From the NCBI GenBank assembly GCA_019428905.1, contig JAHYJN010000006.1, forward strand, positions 1 to 64,000: 64,000 bases of DNA, read 5' to 3'. The notes under the pieces are model-generated. The model was not told the origin of the DNA and made no database searches. It worked only from the letters and a program-made list of their open reading frames with translations. The stretch comes from Candidatus Brevefilum sp. (lineage in GTDB: Bacteria; Chloroflexota; Anaerolineae; Anaerolineales; Anaerolineaceae). Positions within the stretch are counted from its first letter, which is position 1; each line of letters opens with the position of its first letter. The translations under genes and the position numbers were made by a program. This document shows positions 18,259 through 26,899 of this stretch, piece by piece.

Positions 18259-18806
18259 AACATTGGAAAATTCGCCTGCTCAAATGGGATGCCCGTATCT
18301 CCAAAGCTTTACACATCAGCGACAAAAACACCTTTGCGGCTCTGGTCTTGAAGTTTTTTGCCCATTCTGGCGATTCCTGGTTTTGGCTGGCGGGTTTATT
18401 CATCGTCTGGCTGGTCACATCTGGCGCATGGCGGGAGCGGGCGCTATTCATCGGCGTTGGATTGGCAGTCATGGCCGTGGCCGTAACCTTGCTCAAATTT
18501 TCAATTCGCAGGCCCAGGCCCAATGGAGATTGGGGCCAGATTTACCGCATCACTGACCCGCATTCCTTTCCTTCCGGGCATGCTGCTCGCTCGGCCGCCC
18601 TGGCTGTGATGGGCATTGCCGTGGGTCCTCCCTGGTTTGCCACAACACTGGTGTTGTGGTCGCCCTGGGTTGGCATCTCCCGTGTTGCCCTGAGCGTGCA
18701 TTACCTCTCCGACGTAGTGGCGGGATGGATCGTCGGGGCTGTGATGGGGTTGGTCGCACTGGCCTTACAGCCGTTGATCTTGCAGATCTTCGGTTTCTTG
18801 CTCTAA
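18255..18806 (+). CDS. PAP2-family membrane phosphatase
   Basis: Integral membrane phosphatase of 183 residues, acting on lipid phosphates or diphosphates such as undecaprenyl diphosphate or phosphatidyl phosphates. The three active-site motifs are visible: KFSIRRPRPNG (KxxxxxxRP), DPHSFPSGHAARSAA (PSGH), and SRVALSVHYLSDVVAG (SRxxxxxHxxxD). Five hydrophobic helices can be counted. It is the last gene of the operon and overlaps the nucleotidyltransferase by ATGA. Joined to it, a pathway that builds or recycles a lipid-linked activated headgroup is possible. Its stop lies 2 bases from the convergent elp3 stop. Confidence 0.9.
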   Translation: MKHWKIRLLKWDARISKALHISDKNTFAALVLKFFAHSGDSWFWLAGLFIVWLVTSGAWRERALFIGVGLAVMAVAVTLLKFSIRRPRPNGDWGQIYRITDPHSFPSGHAARSAALAVMGIAVGPPWFATTLVLWSPWVGISRVALSVHYLSDVVAGWIVGAVMGLVALALQPLILQIFGFLL

Positions 18807-18808
18807 TC

Positions 18809-20440
18809 TCAGTCGTGTGTCAATGATTTAACCATATACGCTTCCCCCAACGAGTAACCGCGCGCCGCATAATATGCCCGGGTGCCAACGGCGGCAATCA
18901 CCGCCATGTTCTGGTAACCCTTCTCCTGGGCAATCGACTCAGCCTTTTGGATCAACCGGGTGCCCAACCCGCTATGTTGGGCCATCCCGCTGCGTTCCTC
19001 TCCAAGCTCTAATGACTGCCCGTAAACATGCACCTCGCGAATGATGGCAGCACCCGCCAGTTCCGGGATGCCCGTTACCCGGGTATCTTCTGGGAGGGAC
19101 AGGCGCAGGAATCCCGCCAGGTGATCATCCGCTGTATCGTAAGACAAAAAATGCTCTTCGGCGTAAGCGGGATGGTAAACCAGGTCGTTGAGGTTAAGCA
19201 CCTCAGCGCTTACCCGTTTTTTTCGAATCTCGCGGCAGCGGATGCATTCACAACGCGTACCGCGCTGCTGCATCTCAAGCTGGATGTCCTGCCGCAAGCT
19301 GGTGTTCTTATTCCCAGCAACCACGTACGTCGAGGGGATATCCCGAATGATGCGGTTGATCCGGCAGTAACGGGGCACACTCGTTTTAATGTCCGCGATC
19401 AAATCCAGCAATGTGGCTTCTGAATAAGGCTGATAGTCACCTTTCTGCCAGTACGCCATCAACTCCGTCCCTTCCAGCAGCTGGCAGGGGTAGATTTTGA
19501 TCTCATCCGGGCAATACGCGCCTTCACCCCACATCCGCAAAAAATCCTCCCGGTCGCTGGCAGTTGTGGCACCCAGCAAGTTGGGCATCCAATGCAGGAC
19601 CACCTTAAACCCGCCCCCTCGCAGCAAAGCGGTGGCGTCCAGGGTTTCCCTGGCGGTGTGGCCGCGTTTGTTTCGTGCCAGGATGCGGTTGTCAAAGCTT
19701 TGGGCGCCCATCTGCACCTTGGTGACCCCCAGGGTGCGATACCAGGCTAAAGCAGCCTTATCCACCAGGTCCGGCCGGGTTTCGATCACCAGGCCGACAT
19801 TGCGGTGAGCCGCGTGGACGTTGCGCGCCTGCGCTTCAGCCAGCGTTTCAGACCCCGCATCTTCACCTGGGTTAACCCCATTCATGGCATCAAAACAGCG
19901 CTGCACAAACCACACCTGGTAGTCCTGTGGATAGGCGCTGAAGCTGCCCCCTAAAATCAACAGCTCGATTTTATCCGTTGGATGGCCGACCGCCTCCAAT
20001 GCCCTGATCCGGTTACTGACCTGCAAATAGGGGTCAAAGTCATTTTCTACGCCGCGTTTAGCGCCGGGCTCCTCGCTCAGGTAACTTTTCGGCAGCTGAT
20101 CCTCCTGGGGGCAGAAGATGCATTCTCCCGGGCAGGGGTGAAAGCGCGTCAGCACGGTCACCGTGGTCACTCCGGAAAGGGTTCGGGTCGGTTTCATGCG
20201 GATTTTGGCCAGAAGGTCATCATCATCCTCCCATTCTCCGCTCGCCACCATCTGGGAGTAAACCGCCACCAAGGCATGCTTGGGGATAAACCCGCCGCCA
20301 TCCGTCTTGGGATGGGCCCGCTGGGCAGCGTGTAGGTCCATTCCCCTGCGAATATCTTCGAGGATCTCCAGCGCCAACGCCAGTTCGTCTTGGCTGTAGT
20401 CGCGCTTCTTTTGCCAGGATTCTGCTTTCATACGCATCAA
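18809..20440 (-). CDS. elp3: Elp3, tRNA U34 carboxymethyltransferase (radical SAM/acetyltransferase)
   Basis: Modifies the wobble uridine of tRNAs to 5-carboxymethyl-uridine using acetyl-CoA and a radical SAM centre. The 543-residue length is normal. The [4Fe-4S] binding segment is HPCPGECIFCPQE (CxxxCxxC). PNLLGATTASDREDFLRMW and PCQLLEGTELMAYWQKG are typical of the family. The C-terminal GNAT domain is clear: HSGLGTRLIQKAESIAQEKGYQNMAV in part, then YYAARGY. The start is MMRMKAES; either of two closely spaced ATGs could serve. A Trm9-like methyltransferase gene lies 2 kb away and may act on its product. A related Elp3 has been studied structurally from another Chloroflexota genus, Dehalococcoides. 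Confidence 0.95.
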   Translation of the reverse strand: MMRMKAESWQKKRDYSQDELALALEILEDIRRGMDLHAAQRAHPKTDGGGFIPKHALVAVYSQMVASGEWEDDDDLLAKIRMKPTRTLSGVTTVTVLTRFHPCPGECIFCPQEDQLPKSYLSEEPGAKRGVENDFDPYLQVSNRIRALEAVGHPTDKIELLILGGSFSAYPQDYQVWFVQRCFDAMNGVNPGEDAGSETLAEAQARNVHAAHRNVGLVIETRPDLVDKAALAWYRTLGVTKVQMGAQSFDNRILARNKRGHTARETLDATALLRGGGFKVVLHWMPNLLGATTASDREDFLRMWGEGAYCPDEIKIYPCQLLEGTELMAYWQKGDYQPYSEATLLDLIADIKTSVPRYCRINRIIRDIPSTYVVAGNKNTSLRQDIQLEMQQRGTRCECIRCREIRKKRVSAEVLNLNDLVYHPAYAEEHFLSYDTADDHLAGFLRLSLPEDTRVTGIPELAGAAIIREVHVYGQSLELGEERSGMAQHSGLGTRLIQKAESIAQEKGYQNMAVIAAVGTRAYYAARGYSLGEAYMVKSLTHD

Positions 20441-20584
20441 TTGTACCCATTTATTTCCGCCGAGTCAGCGTGTTATTCTTCCCCGGAGATTTTACAAAGA
20501 TTTTACAGGTTGTAAATAGAAATCTAATACTCGGGTATGATACTGGTACAAAGAAAACTTAGATCGAAATTAAGAGGTGAAAAA

Positions 20585-21697
20585 ATGAAATGGTCATGGC
20601 GTGTAGGAAAAATTGCAGGGATTGATCTTAAAATCCACCTGACGTTCGTGTTTATTTTAATCTGGTATGGGCTTTCAACCTATTTAGGCGGAGGAAGCCT
20701 GACAGCGGCGCTTACCAATGTGCTGCTGATCCTGGCCTTGTTTTTTAGCGTGGTCTTGCATGAGTTTGGCCACGCGCTGACCGCCAGGTTGTTTGGTATC
20801 TCAACCAGGGACATCACCTTGCTGCCGATTGGCGGCATTGCCCGCTTGGAAAGCATGCCAGAAGACCCCAAAGAAGAGCTGCTGGTGTCCATTGCCGGGC
20901 CAGCAGTCAACGCTGTCATTGCAGGCGGGTTGTTCACTGGCCTGTTATTGTCTGGTTTTTTCAACCCACCCTTGGTCATGGCTGAAATGCTGAACAACTT
21001 TTGGCTGCAATTAATGGTTGCCAACATCACCCTGGTACTGTTCAACCTGGTCCCAGCTTTCCCGATGGACGGCGGTCGAGTGCTGCGTTCCATCCTGGCC
21101 TTGTTTATGGATCACCTTAAGGCAACCCGGATTGCATCGTACATCGGCCGCGGTTTAGCCGTGGTGATGGGGATCGCTGGCTTCTTCGTCAACCCCTGGT
21201 TGATCCTGACAGCTGCCTTTGTATGGTTTGGTGCAGGCGCAGAAGCACAGGCCGCCGAGCTCAAGGTTGGCCTGAAGGGACTGGTCGTGCGTGATGCCAT
21301 GGTCTCACAGTTTTACCAGGTGGAAGCCAACCAATCTCTCTCCGATGTATTCCAACTGGCCATGTCAACCGGCCAGGAGAACATCCCCGTGGTTTCCAAC
21401 GGCAACTTCCTAGGGATCATCCGGCGGGCTGACCTGATGAAAGCCATCGACCGCTTGGGGAACCGTGCGCCAGCCTATGCGGCCATTGGCGCTGAACCCG
21501 CAGGACTGGATCTTGAAACGCCCTTGGATGAAGTTCTGCCAAAATTCGCAGCCCATCGGGCGCTCCCAGTACTTGATGGACGCCAGTTGATCGGTTTGGT
21601 CACATCCGAAAGTATTCAGCAGCGCATGTGGCTCAACCAACGCATGCGAGACGGATCAAACAAACCCCGAACGGGTGAAAGCACCGATATCGCTTGA
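20585..21697 (+). CDS. Site-2 protease family protein with CBS domains (M50)
   Basis: Intramembrane zinc metalloprotease of 370 residues, resembling the SpoIVFB and Rip3 type. The zinc site HEFGH is in VVLHEFGHALTARLFGI (about residue 62), and the second site is NLVPAFPMDGGRVLRS. ISTRDITLLPIGGIARLE lies between them. Two CBS motifs follow the membrane part (about residues 235-360: VRDAMVSQFYQVEANQSL and later VLDGRQLIGLVTSE). They may sense adenine nucleotides. The ATG at 20585 is preceded by AAGAGGTG. A longer in-frame start at 20537 overlaps a likely -10 (TATGAT, 20536-20541). It ends with a terminator hairpin. Confidence 0.92.
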   Translation: MKWSWRVGKIAGIDLKIHLTFVFILIWYGLSTYLGGGSLTAALTNVLLILALFFSVVLHEFGHALTARLFGISTRDITLLPIGGIARLESMPEDPKEELLVSIAGPAVNAVIAGGLFTGLLLSGFFNPPLVMAEMLNNFWLQLMVANITLVLFNLVPAFPMDGGRVLRSILALFMDHLKATRIASYIGRGLAVVMGIAGFFVNPWLILTAAFVWFGAGAEAQAAELKVGLKGLVVRDAMVSQFYQVEANQSLSDVFQLAMSTGQENIPVVSNGNFLGIIRRADLMKAIDRLGNRAPAYAAIGAEPAGLDLETPLDEVLPKFAAHRALPVLDGRQLIGLVTSESIQQRMWLNQRMRDGSNKPRTGESTDIA

Positions 21698-21735
21698 TTC
21701 GGGTTAATCACACCGCCCACACTTTTAGCAACATG

Positions 21736-21775
21736 ACAACTGCTTTCTCACACCTGAAAGCAGTTGTTTTGATTT
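21736..21775 (+). terminator. Rho-independent terminator after the M50-CBS gene
   Basis: A 12-bp perfect stem, ACAACTGCTTTC with GAAAGCAGTTGT, encloses an 8-base loop and is followed by TTTGATTT. Confidence 0.85.
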
Positions 21776-21894
21776 AAAAATTAAAACATCCACCGAGACC
21801 TTGCGATAATAGTGTCAGCTTCACTGTCTTTTAGCCAGGCAATTTTAAGGGTATAACAATCCTGACAATTACCGCTTCATCACCTGGAGACGAT

Positions 21895-22407
21895 ATGAAA
21901 CGCTGGCACTATTACACCGTGATCGGGCTGATCTTTGGGATTTTTGACTGGTTTTACCTGGATTGGTTATCGCGTGGTCTTGGTCCCAATCTAGGTGAAA
22001 ACCCCTTCATCGTCATCCCCATTATTATCGGGTTGAACTATGGGTTCTGGCTGGTGCCCGTCATACCGGTCGTGATTTACGAAATAAAACAAGCCGACAC
22101 CATCAAAGGCCCCATTCTGGCAGCGATCCTTACCTGGGTTTGTGCCTTATTCAGCTATTACACCTATTATGCCATCCTCTTGTCGTTGGGGAAGCTAATC
22201 CATTTAGAGCATTTGAACTTATTTGGTGACCGTTATGCTGGTTTTTGGGGTGAGTACTGGCGCATGTTCCGGTGGATCATCCTCTCACAGTTCTTGGAGT
22301 GGATCCCCATCGCCATCATCGGCGGCAGCGTCATTGCCGCGTTCCTGTGGTGGGTTCTCAAAAAACGCAAGAAGAAGTCCGAAGAACAGCAACCACAGGG
22401 AGGGTAG
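21895..22407 (+). CDS. Four-helix membrane protein of unknown function
   Basis: I do not recognise this 170-residue protein. It has four hydrophobic stretches: YTVIGLIFGIFDWFYLDWL, PFIVIPIIIGLNYGFWLVPVIPVVIY, ILAAILTWVCALFSYYTYYAILL and WIPIAIIGGSVIAAFLWWVL. It ends in a basic tail (KKRKKKSEEQQPQGG), which suggests a cytoplasmic C-terminus. The ATG has GGAG 7 bases upstream. It stands alone between a terminator and the Trm9-like gene, so no role can be read from context. Confidence 0.7.
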   Translation: MKRWHYYTVIGLIFGIFDWFYLDWLSRGLGPNLGENPFIVIPIIIGLNYGFWLVPVIPVVIYEIKQADTIKGPILAAILTWVCALFSYYTYYAILLSLGKLIHLEHLNLFGDRYAGFWGEYWRMFRWIILSQFLEWIPIAIIGGSVIAAFLWWVLKKRKKKSEEQQPQGG

Positions 22408-22497
22408 GATCATTGTTTGAAATGTAATCCAATTTTCAACCACTCTCCAACCGCCCATTCATGATCTTCTCACTGAGATATTGAACAGATTATTATT

Positions 22498-23229
22498 ATG
22501 GACCCGCAGGTAAAAGCAAAATTAACCGAGATCAACCAGGATTTTTACGAGCGCTTTGCGCACTCGTTCAGCGCCACCCGCCACCAGGTCCAACCGGGCG
22601 TGCGGCAGGTGATTCAAAACATGAAGCCTGGTGCTGCAATCCTGGATATCGGGTGCGGTAATGGGACCCTGGCGCGCGAGCTCGCCGGCCGGCGATTCGC
22701 CGGAAGATACCTGGGGGTAGATATGAGTGCTGGACTGCTCGAAAAAGCACGACAGCTGTTAACAGAACCGCCATCAGGCGTATACGAATTCGAACTTGCT
22801 GACCTTTCATCTCCAGGCTGGCAAAATGACATCCCCCAAGCGCCGTATGACTGGCTGGTCAGCTTTGCCGTGTTACACCACCTACCTGGGGAGGTCCTTC
22901 GACAGGATACGGCGAATGCCTTCCGCCAATTGATTGCCCCGGATGGTTATGTCGCTGTGTCCGTCTGGCAGTGGCAAAACAGCCCCCGGTTGGTCAAGCG
23001 GGTCCTACCTTGGTCAACGGTCGGTCTAAACCCTGAAGACCTCGATCAAGGCGATGTGCTGCTGGATTGGCGTGCGGGTGAGTCACCTGGTCTGCGCTAC
23101 GTCCACACCTTTCGAAAAGACAGCCTGACCGCCTTGGCGACACAAGCCGGTTTCACCGTAATACATTCCTTTTTAGCTGATGGTAAATCACGTGACCTGG
23201 CACTGTACCAGGTATGGCAAGCGGCTTAA
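22498..23229 (+). CDS. Trm9-like SAM-dependent tRNA methyltransferase
   Basis: Methyltransferase of 243 residues. SAM binds at ILDIGCGNGTLARELAG (motif I, about residue 50), and VSFAVLHHLP is the usual post-II motif. Two features point to the TRM9/ALKBH8 family, which methylates cm5U34 to mcm5U34 in tRNA. One is the N-terminal FYERFAHSFSATRH. The other is the C-terminal run QGDVLLDWR, then RYVHTFRKDSLTALATQAGF, close to the family's GDxLVPW and RYYHxF segments. It lies 2 kb from elp3, whose product would be its substrate. Family placement is from memory of motifs; a generic class I methyltransferase is the alternative. Confidence 0.72.
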   Translation: MDPQVKAKLTEINQDFYERFAHSFSATRHQVQPGVRQVIQNMKPGAAILDIGCGNGTLARELAGRRFAGRYLGVDMSAGLLEKARQLLTEPPSGVYEFELADLSSPGWQNDIPQAPYDWLVSFAVLHHLPGEVLRQDTANAFRQLIAPDGYVAVSVWQWQNSPRLVKRVLPWSTVGLNPEDLDQGDVLLDWRAGESPGLRYVHTFRKDSLTALATQAGFTVIHSFLADGKSRDLALYQVWQAA

Positions 23230-23234
23230 GCATC

Positions 23235-23273
23235 AAAACAGCCAGCAATCATCAGACTATTGCCGGCTGTTTT
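23235..23273. terminator. Bidirectional terminator between convergent genes
   Basis: AAAACAGCCAGCAAT pairs with ATTGCCGGCTGTTTT (15 bp, one mismatch) around a 9-base loop. A-rich and T-rich flanks let it work for both the methyltransferase and the ZIP gene. Confidence 0.85.
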
Positions 23274-23292
23274 GATTTTCTTTATGCTGAAC

Positions 23293-24105
23293 TTATCCCA
23301 GGGCGACATCCAAGAGCATCATGATCGCAAAACCCAGCATTACACCAATCGTGGGGATATCTGAATGCCCCTCACACTTAGAAGCAGGGATCAATTCCTC
23401 AGCCACCACGTATATCATTGCTCCAGCCGCAAAAGCCAAGGCGTAGGGTAGGAGCGGCCGCATGTAAAACGTCAGTGCCGCGCCAATCACACCAGCAATC
23501 GGCTCAACCATACCTGAAAATTGCCCGTAGAAAAAGGCCTTACCCCGCTTCCAGCCTTCCCGCCGCAGCGGTGCTGACACGGCTAAACCCTCAGGGAAGT
23601 TCTGGATACCGATGCCGACGGCTAACGCAATCGCTGAACCAATCGCAGCACCTTCTACCCCAGCTGCAGCAGCGCCAAAAGCCACCCCCACGGCCAAACC
23701 TTCAGGGATATTGTGCAATGTAATGGCGGTGATCAGCAGCACGCTGCGCTGCCATGAAGTCTTAACCCCCTCAGCCTGACTGATATCCATGCCCATATGC
23801 AGGTGAGGCAGCAGCTTATCCACCACCCATAAAAATGCGCCCCCCAGTAAAAACCCTAAAACCGCGGGGAACCAGATCGGCACCAACAGGTCCTGGGAAA
23901 GCTCAATCGCTGGTTCCAACAAAGACCAAAAACTGGCGGCAATCATCACGCCTGATGCCACGCCCAATAAACCATCCAGGAGTTTCTGGTTAACTTCCTT
24001 TGTGAAGAATATCAGAGACGCACCTAAAGCCGTCACAAACCACGTAAACAACGTGCCTAACAAAGCTTGGATAATGGGGGAAAATTGTTCAAAAAAAGCG
24101 ATCAT
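23293..24105 (-). CDS. ZIP family divalent metal transporter
   Basis: Inner-membrane metal ion importer of 270 residues, for zinc and possibly manganese or iron. Eight hydrophobic segments can be traced. The two metal-binding helices are explicit: TLHNIPEGLAVGVAFGAAAAG (H, N, E) and GIGIQNFPEGLAVSAPLRREGW (N, E). The last third has AGAMIYVVAEELIPAS with the family's EE motif. A short His-containing loop (LLPHLHMGMD) lies between helices 3 and 4. The ATG is preceded by AAAGGAG. Upstream are a good promoter and two operator-like palindromes, so expression is probably metal-controlled. Confidence 0.92.
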   Translation of the reverse strand: MIAFFEQFSPIIQALLGTLFTWFVTALGASLIFFTKEVNQKLLDGLLGVASGVMIAASFWSLLEPAIELSQDLLVPIWFPAVLGFLLGGAFLWVVDKLLPHLHMGMDISQAEGVKTSWQRSVLLITAITLHNIPEGLAVGVAFGAAAAGVEGAAIGSAIALAVGIGIQNFPEGLAVSAPLRREGWKRGKAFFYGQFSGMVEPIAGVIGAALTFYMRPLLPYALAFAAGAMIYVVAEELIPASKCEGHSDIPTIGVMLGFAIMMLLDVALG

Positions 24106-24143
24106 TTGAGATAATCTCCTTTCAAATATTTTTTATGGTTCAG

Positions 24144-24172
24144 ATCTTACCATAATATTAGCTGCGTGTAAA
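24144..24172 (-). promoter_or_regulatory. Predicted promoter of the ZIP transporter gene
   Basis: On the minus strand, TTTACA (24172-24167) and TAAGAT (24149-24144) are separated by exactly 17 bases. Transcription would start near 24137, about 30 nt before the ATG. The first operator-like palindrome covers the -35 hexamer and part of the spacer. Confidence 0.55.
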
Positions 24173-24193
24173 TATATATTTAGTTGCAGCTAA
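24158..24193. promoter_or_regulatory. Paired operator-like palindromes at the ZIP promoter
   Basis: Two related 14-bp imperfect palindromes are TTAGCTGCGTGTAA (24158-24171) and TTAGTTGCAGCTAA (24180-24193). They lie 22 bp apart, two helical turns, on the same face of the helix. The outer arms also form a 36-bp inverted repeat (TTAGCTGC ... GCAGCTAA). Position over the -35 of a metal transporter suggests repression by a metal-sensing regulator, for instance of the DtxR/MntR class. No regulator gene is in the window. Confidence 0.5.
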
Positions 24194-24228
24194 TTTTTTC
24201 CCAGTGATTTGCGCGGTAGAATCATATC

Positions 24229-25233
24229 ATGATTGAAGGCAACCTGCTAATCGAATTGATTCAAAAAGCGAGCATTAAACGCGATGCCACCCAACAAGAC
24301 ACCAACGCGTATCGTTTGTTCAATGGGTTTTATGAGGGCGCGCCCGGCCTGGTCCTCGACCGTTACGGACCAGCCCTGGTGATTATGAACCATGGTGAAC
24401 CGGGGGGTTATGACCAAGTGATCGAGGAGGTCGTAGATTGGGTGTTGACCCACCTCCAGGGGCTGGAAGCCGTCCTGCACAAACAGCGCCAGCATCCACA
24501 AGACGGGATGAAACAAGGCCGCCTCTTAGCCGGTGAGCGGCTGCCTGCTGTTATCACCGAACACGGGGTGAACTATGCCCTTGACTTACAACTGCACCAG
24601 GATGCCAGTTTCTACCTGGATACGCGCCGTTTACGACGCTGGCTGCTGGATCACCTGGCGGGGAAGCGCCTTCTGAACACCTTTGCCTACACCGGAAGTT
24701 TGGGCGTGGCAGCGGGTGTGGGAGGGGCAACATTGGTGATGCAAACCGACATCAACCCCAAATACCTGCACATTGCACAGCGGTCATGGCGGTTAAATCA
24801 ACTTCCTATGGATAATTACCGGGGTATCGCCGGTGATTTCTTTCGCGTGGCCGGGCGGTTGCGGGCTGATCAGCGCTTATTTGACTGCGTGATCCTCGAT
24901 CCGCCTTTCTTCTCCAGCACGGAAGCCGGCACTGTCGACCTCCTCGGCGAGACCAGCCGCTTGGTCAACAAGGTCCGCCCGCTGGTAGCCCATCAAGGCT
25001 GGCTCGTGGTGATCAACAATGCGCTCTTCCGCTCCGGAAAAGACTTCATGGCAGAGCTTGAAGGCCTATGCCACAGCCCATATATTGCCTTTGAGCAAAT
25101 GATTCACATCCCACCAGATATCACCGGATTCCCTGACACGATTATCGGACAACCACCGATAGACCCAGCGCCTTTCAACCACCCCACCAAGATCGCCATC
25201 CTGCGCCTCACCCGTAAGGATGGTCGTCAATAA
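24229..25233 (+). CDS. RlmI-like SAM-dependent RNA methyltransferase
   Basis: Protein of 334 residues related to class I methyltransferases of the RlmI/RlmK type, which methylate 23S rRNA bases. The N-terminal part has RLFNGFYEGAPGLVLDRYG, matching the family's conserved ...EGDGLPGLxVDRY region. SAM motif I is LLNTFAYTGSLGVAAGVGGA (about residue 145), with D following in VMQTDIN. The catalytic motif is VILDPPFFSST (motif IV, DPP-F). QLHQDASFYLDTRRLRRWL is the typical GQKTGxxxDQRxNR-like position in a variant form. No Cys suited to m5C formation is obvious beside the DPPF motif. A TAGAAT ends 6 nt before the ATG, so the transcript may be nearly leaderless. Confidence 0.8.
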   Translation: MIEGNLLIELIQKASIKRDATQQDTNAYRLFNGFYEGAPGLVLDRYGPALVIMNHGEPGGYDQVIEEVVDWVLTHLQGLEAVLHKQRQHPQDGMKQGRLLAGERLPAVITEHGVNYALDLQLHQDASFYLDTRRLRRWLLDHLAGKRLLNTFAYTGSLGVAAGVGGATLVMQTDINPKYLHIAQRSWRLNQLPMDNYRGIAGDFFRVAGRLRADQRLFDCVILDPPFFSSTEAGTVDLLGETSRLVNKVRPLVAHQGWLVVINNALFRSGKDFMAELEGLCHSPYIAFEQMIHIPPDITGFPDTIIGQPPIDPAPFNHPTKIAILRLTRKDGRQ

Positions 25234-25250
25234 AAGTTCCGCCGACTCCC

Positions 25251-25289
25251 AAAATGAAAAACACCCCAGGGATTGGGTTACCTGGGGTG
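25251..25289 (-). terminator. Terminator of the GH13 gene
   Basis: CACCCCAGG pairs with CCTGGGGTG (9 bp, 10-base loop). On the minus strand the stem is followed by TTTTTCATTTT. Confidence 0.75.
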
Positions 25290-25310
25290 GTCCAGATCAT
25301 CTTTTAGGCG

Positions 25311-26768
25311 TTATGTTTGGGGTTTAAAGATCGCCCCCTGCCATGGGGGCACGCTTCCCTTGCGCAAATGCCCCTCTTCAATGACTGCCCCCTCACCGCC
25401 CAGCAGGTCCTCAAACACCGTCCCATCCGGGAAGAAGTCCGCCAGGGGCAGGTTCAAATCCCAGGAACCATCACCAGCGTTGATCAAGATCAGCATGCGT
25501 TGGCTTTCGAGGTGCCGTAAGTAGGCTAAACAGCGACCTTCGGCAAACACCGGCACATACTCACCCGTGCGCAGCACGGGATATTCCAACCGCAGGTGTG
25601 TATAGGCCTTGATCGTGTTACGCAGATCATGATCCCAATGAGATTCGTCCCAGGGGAACGCACCCCGGTTCTCTGGGTCACGTCCGCCCATCATCCCAAT
25701 TTCGTTGCCATAGTAAATGCAGGGTGCACCGGGATAGGTCATCTGGAATAAAGCCGCCAACCGGAAGGCTTCCTTCTTGCCGCTGACCATGCTCAAAAAG
25801 CGCGGCATATCGTGGCTGTCCAACAAGTTGAGCTGCGCCAAGACATTCTGCCGGGGATAGATCTCCAACAATTGCTTTGTGCGTTGCGCAAACCCCACCG
25901 CGTCCAAACCTGGCACCTCAGGTAGCCCCATCATCCCCGAGATCATGGCTTCATCCCGGCTGCCCTCGCCAAAGAACCCCACGCAAGCTGCACTGAATTG
26001 ATAGTTCATCACGCCGTCAAACATATCCCCTTGCAGCCATTCCTGCGCCTCCGAAGGGATTTCTCCCACCAGGTAGGCATCGGGGTTGGGTTCCTTGGTC
26101 ACCGAGCGAAACTGACGCCAGAAGGATTCATCCTTGATTTCGAAGGGGACATCCAACCGCCAGCCATCAGCGCCCTTGGCAATCCAATATTGGGCAACCC
26201 CAAACAGGAATTCGCGCACACGTGGGTTATCGGTGTTGAATTGCGGCAGAGCCGGCAGATTCCACCAAGCAGAATAATTCGGTTTGCCCTGGTAGGCGTT
26301 CATCGGGTATCCGTAGACGGTGAACCAATCCAGGTAAGGTGACTTTTCGCCGTTTTCCAGGATGTGGTGAAATTGGAAAAAGCCCCGGCTGGCATGGTTG
26401 AAAACCCCGTCCAAAATGATGCGCATACCGCGCCGGTGGGCTTCATCCAGCAATTTAAAATACGCCTCGTTACCACCCAAAATCGGGTCCACCTGGTAAT
26501 AGTCAAAGGTGTGGTAACGGTGGTTGGCGGCTGAAGCGAAGATCGGGTTGAAATATATGGCCGTAATCCCCAAATCTTGCAAGTAGTCCAGTCTCTCATA
26601 AACACCTAACAAGTCACCCCCCTTAAAACCATACCGCGTCATGGGCGAATCCCAGGGCTCGAGGTGGGTCGGTTTTTCCAGGTGTTCAGATTTTGCAAAA
26701 CGGTCGGGAAAGATTTGGTAAAAAATGGCATTCTTGACCCAATCGGGCGTGCGGGTTAGCTCGGTCAT
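25311..26768 (-). CDS. GH13 alpha-glucan hydrolase (neopullulanase/cyclomaltodextrinase-like)
   Basis: Glycoside hydrolase family 13 enzyme of 485 residues. The catalytic triad is visible: Asp in GADGWRLDVPFE (nucleophile), Glu in AYLVGEIPSEA (acid/base), and Asp in LLDSHDMPRF. The first conserved region is RIILDGVFNHASRGFF. IFYQIFPDRFAKSE near the start is the usual opening of intracellular neopullulanase-type enzymes. The N-terminal CBM34 domain that many of those carry is absent. No signal peptide is seen, so it should act on maltodextrins in the cytoplasm. No sugar transporter is next to it. The exact specificity cannot be read from sequence. Confidence 0.92.
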   Translation of the reverse strand: MTELTRTPDWVKNAIFYQIFPDRFAKSEHLEKPTHLEPWDSPMTRYGFKGGDLLGVYERLDYLQDLGITAIYFNPIFASAANHRYHTFDYYQVDPILGGNEAYFKLLDEAHRRGMRIILDGVFNHASRGFFQFHHILENGEKSPYLDWFTVYGYPMNAYQGKPNYSAWWNLPALPQFNTDNPRVREFLFGVAQYWIAKGADGWRLDVPFEIKDESFWRQFRSVTKEPNPDAYLVGEIPSEAQEWLQGDMFDGVMNYQFSAACVGFFGEGSRDEAMISGMMGLPEVPGLDAVGFAQRTKQLLEIYPRQNVLAQLNLLDSHDMPRFLSMVSGKKEAFRLAALFQMTYPGAPCIYYGNEIGMMGGRDPENRGAFPWDESHWDHDLRNTIKAYTHLRLEYPVLRTGEYVPVFAEGRCLAYLRHLESQRMLILINAGDGSWDLNLPLADFFPDGTVFEDLLGGEGAVIEEGHLRKGSVPPWQGAIFKPQT

Positions 26769-26899
26769 CGTTTGTGTTTTTTCTCCTCATAAGTCAACGC
26801 TAAAGTAGTGTGATTTTACCTTAGAAGCTCAAATGATAAAGCCATCACCGGGAAATTCAATTTACCAAACCAGATCATACCCGTGTATTAGAAAATCAG

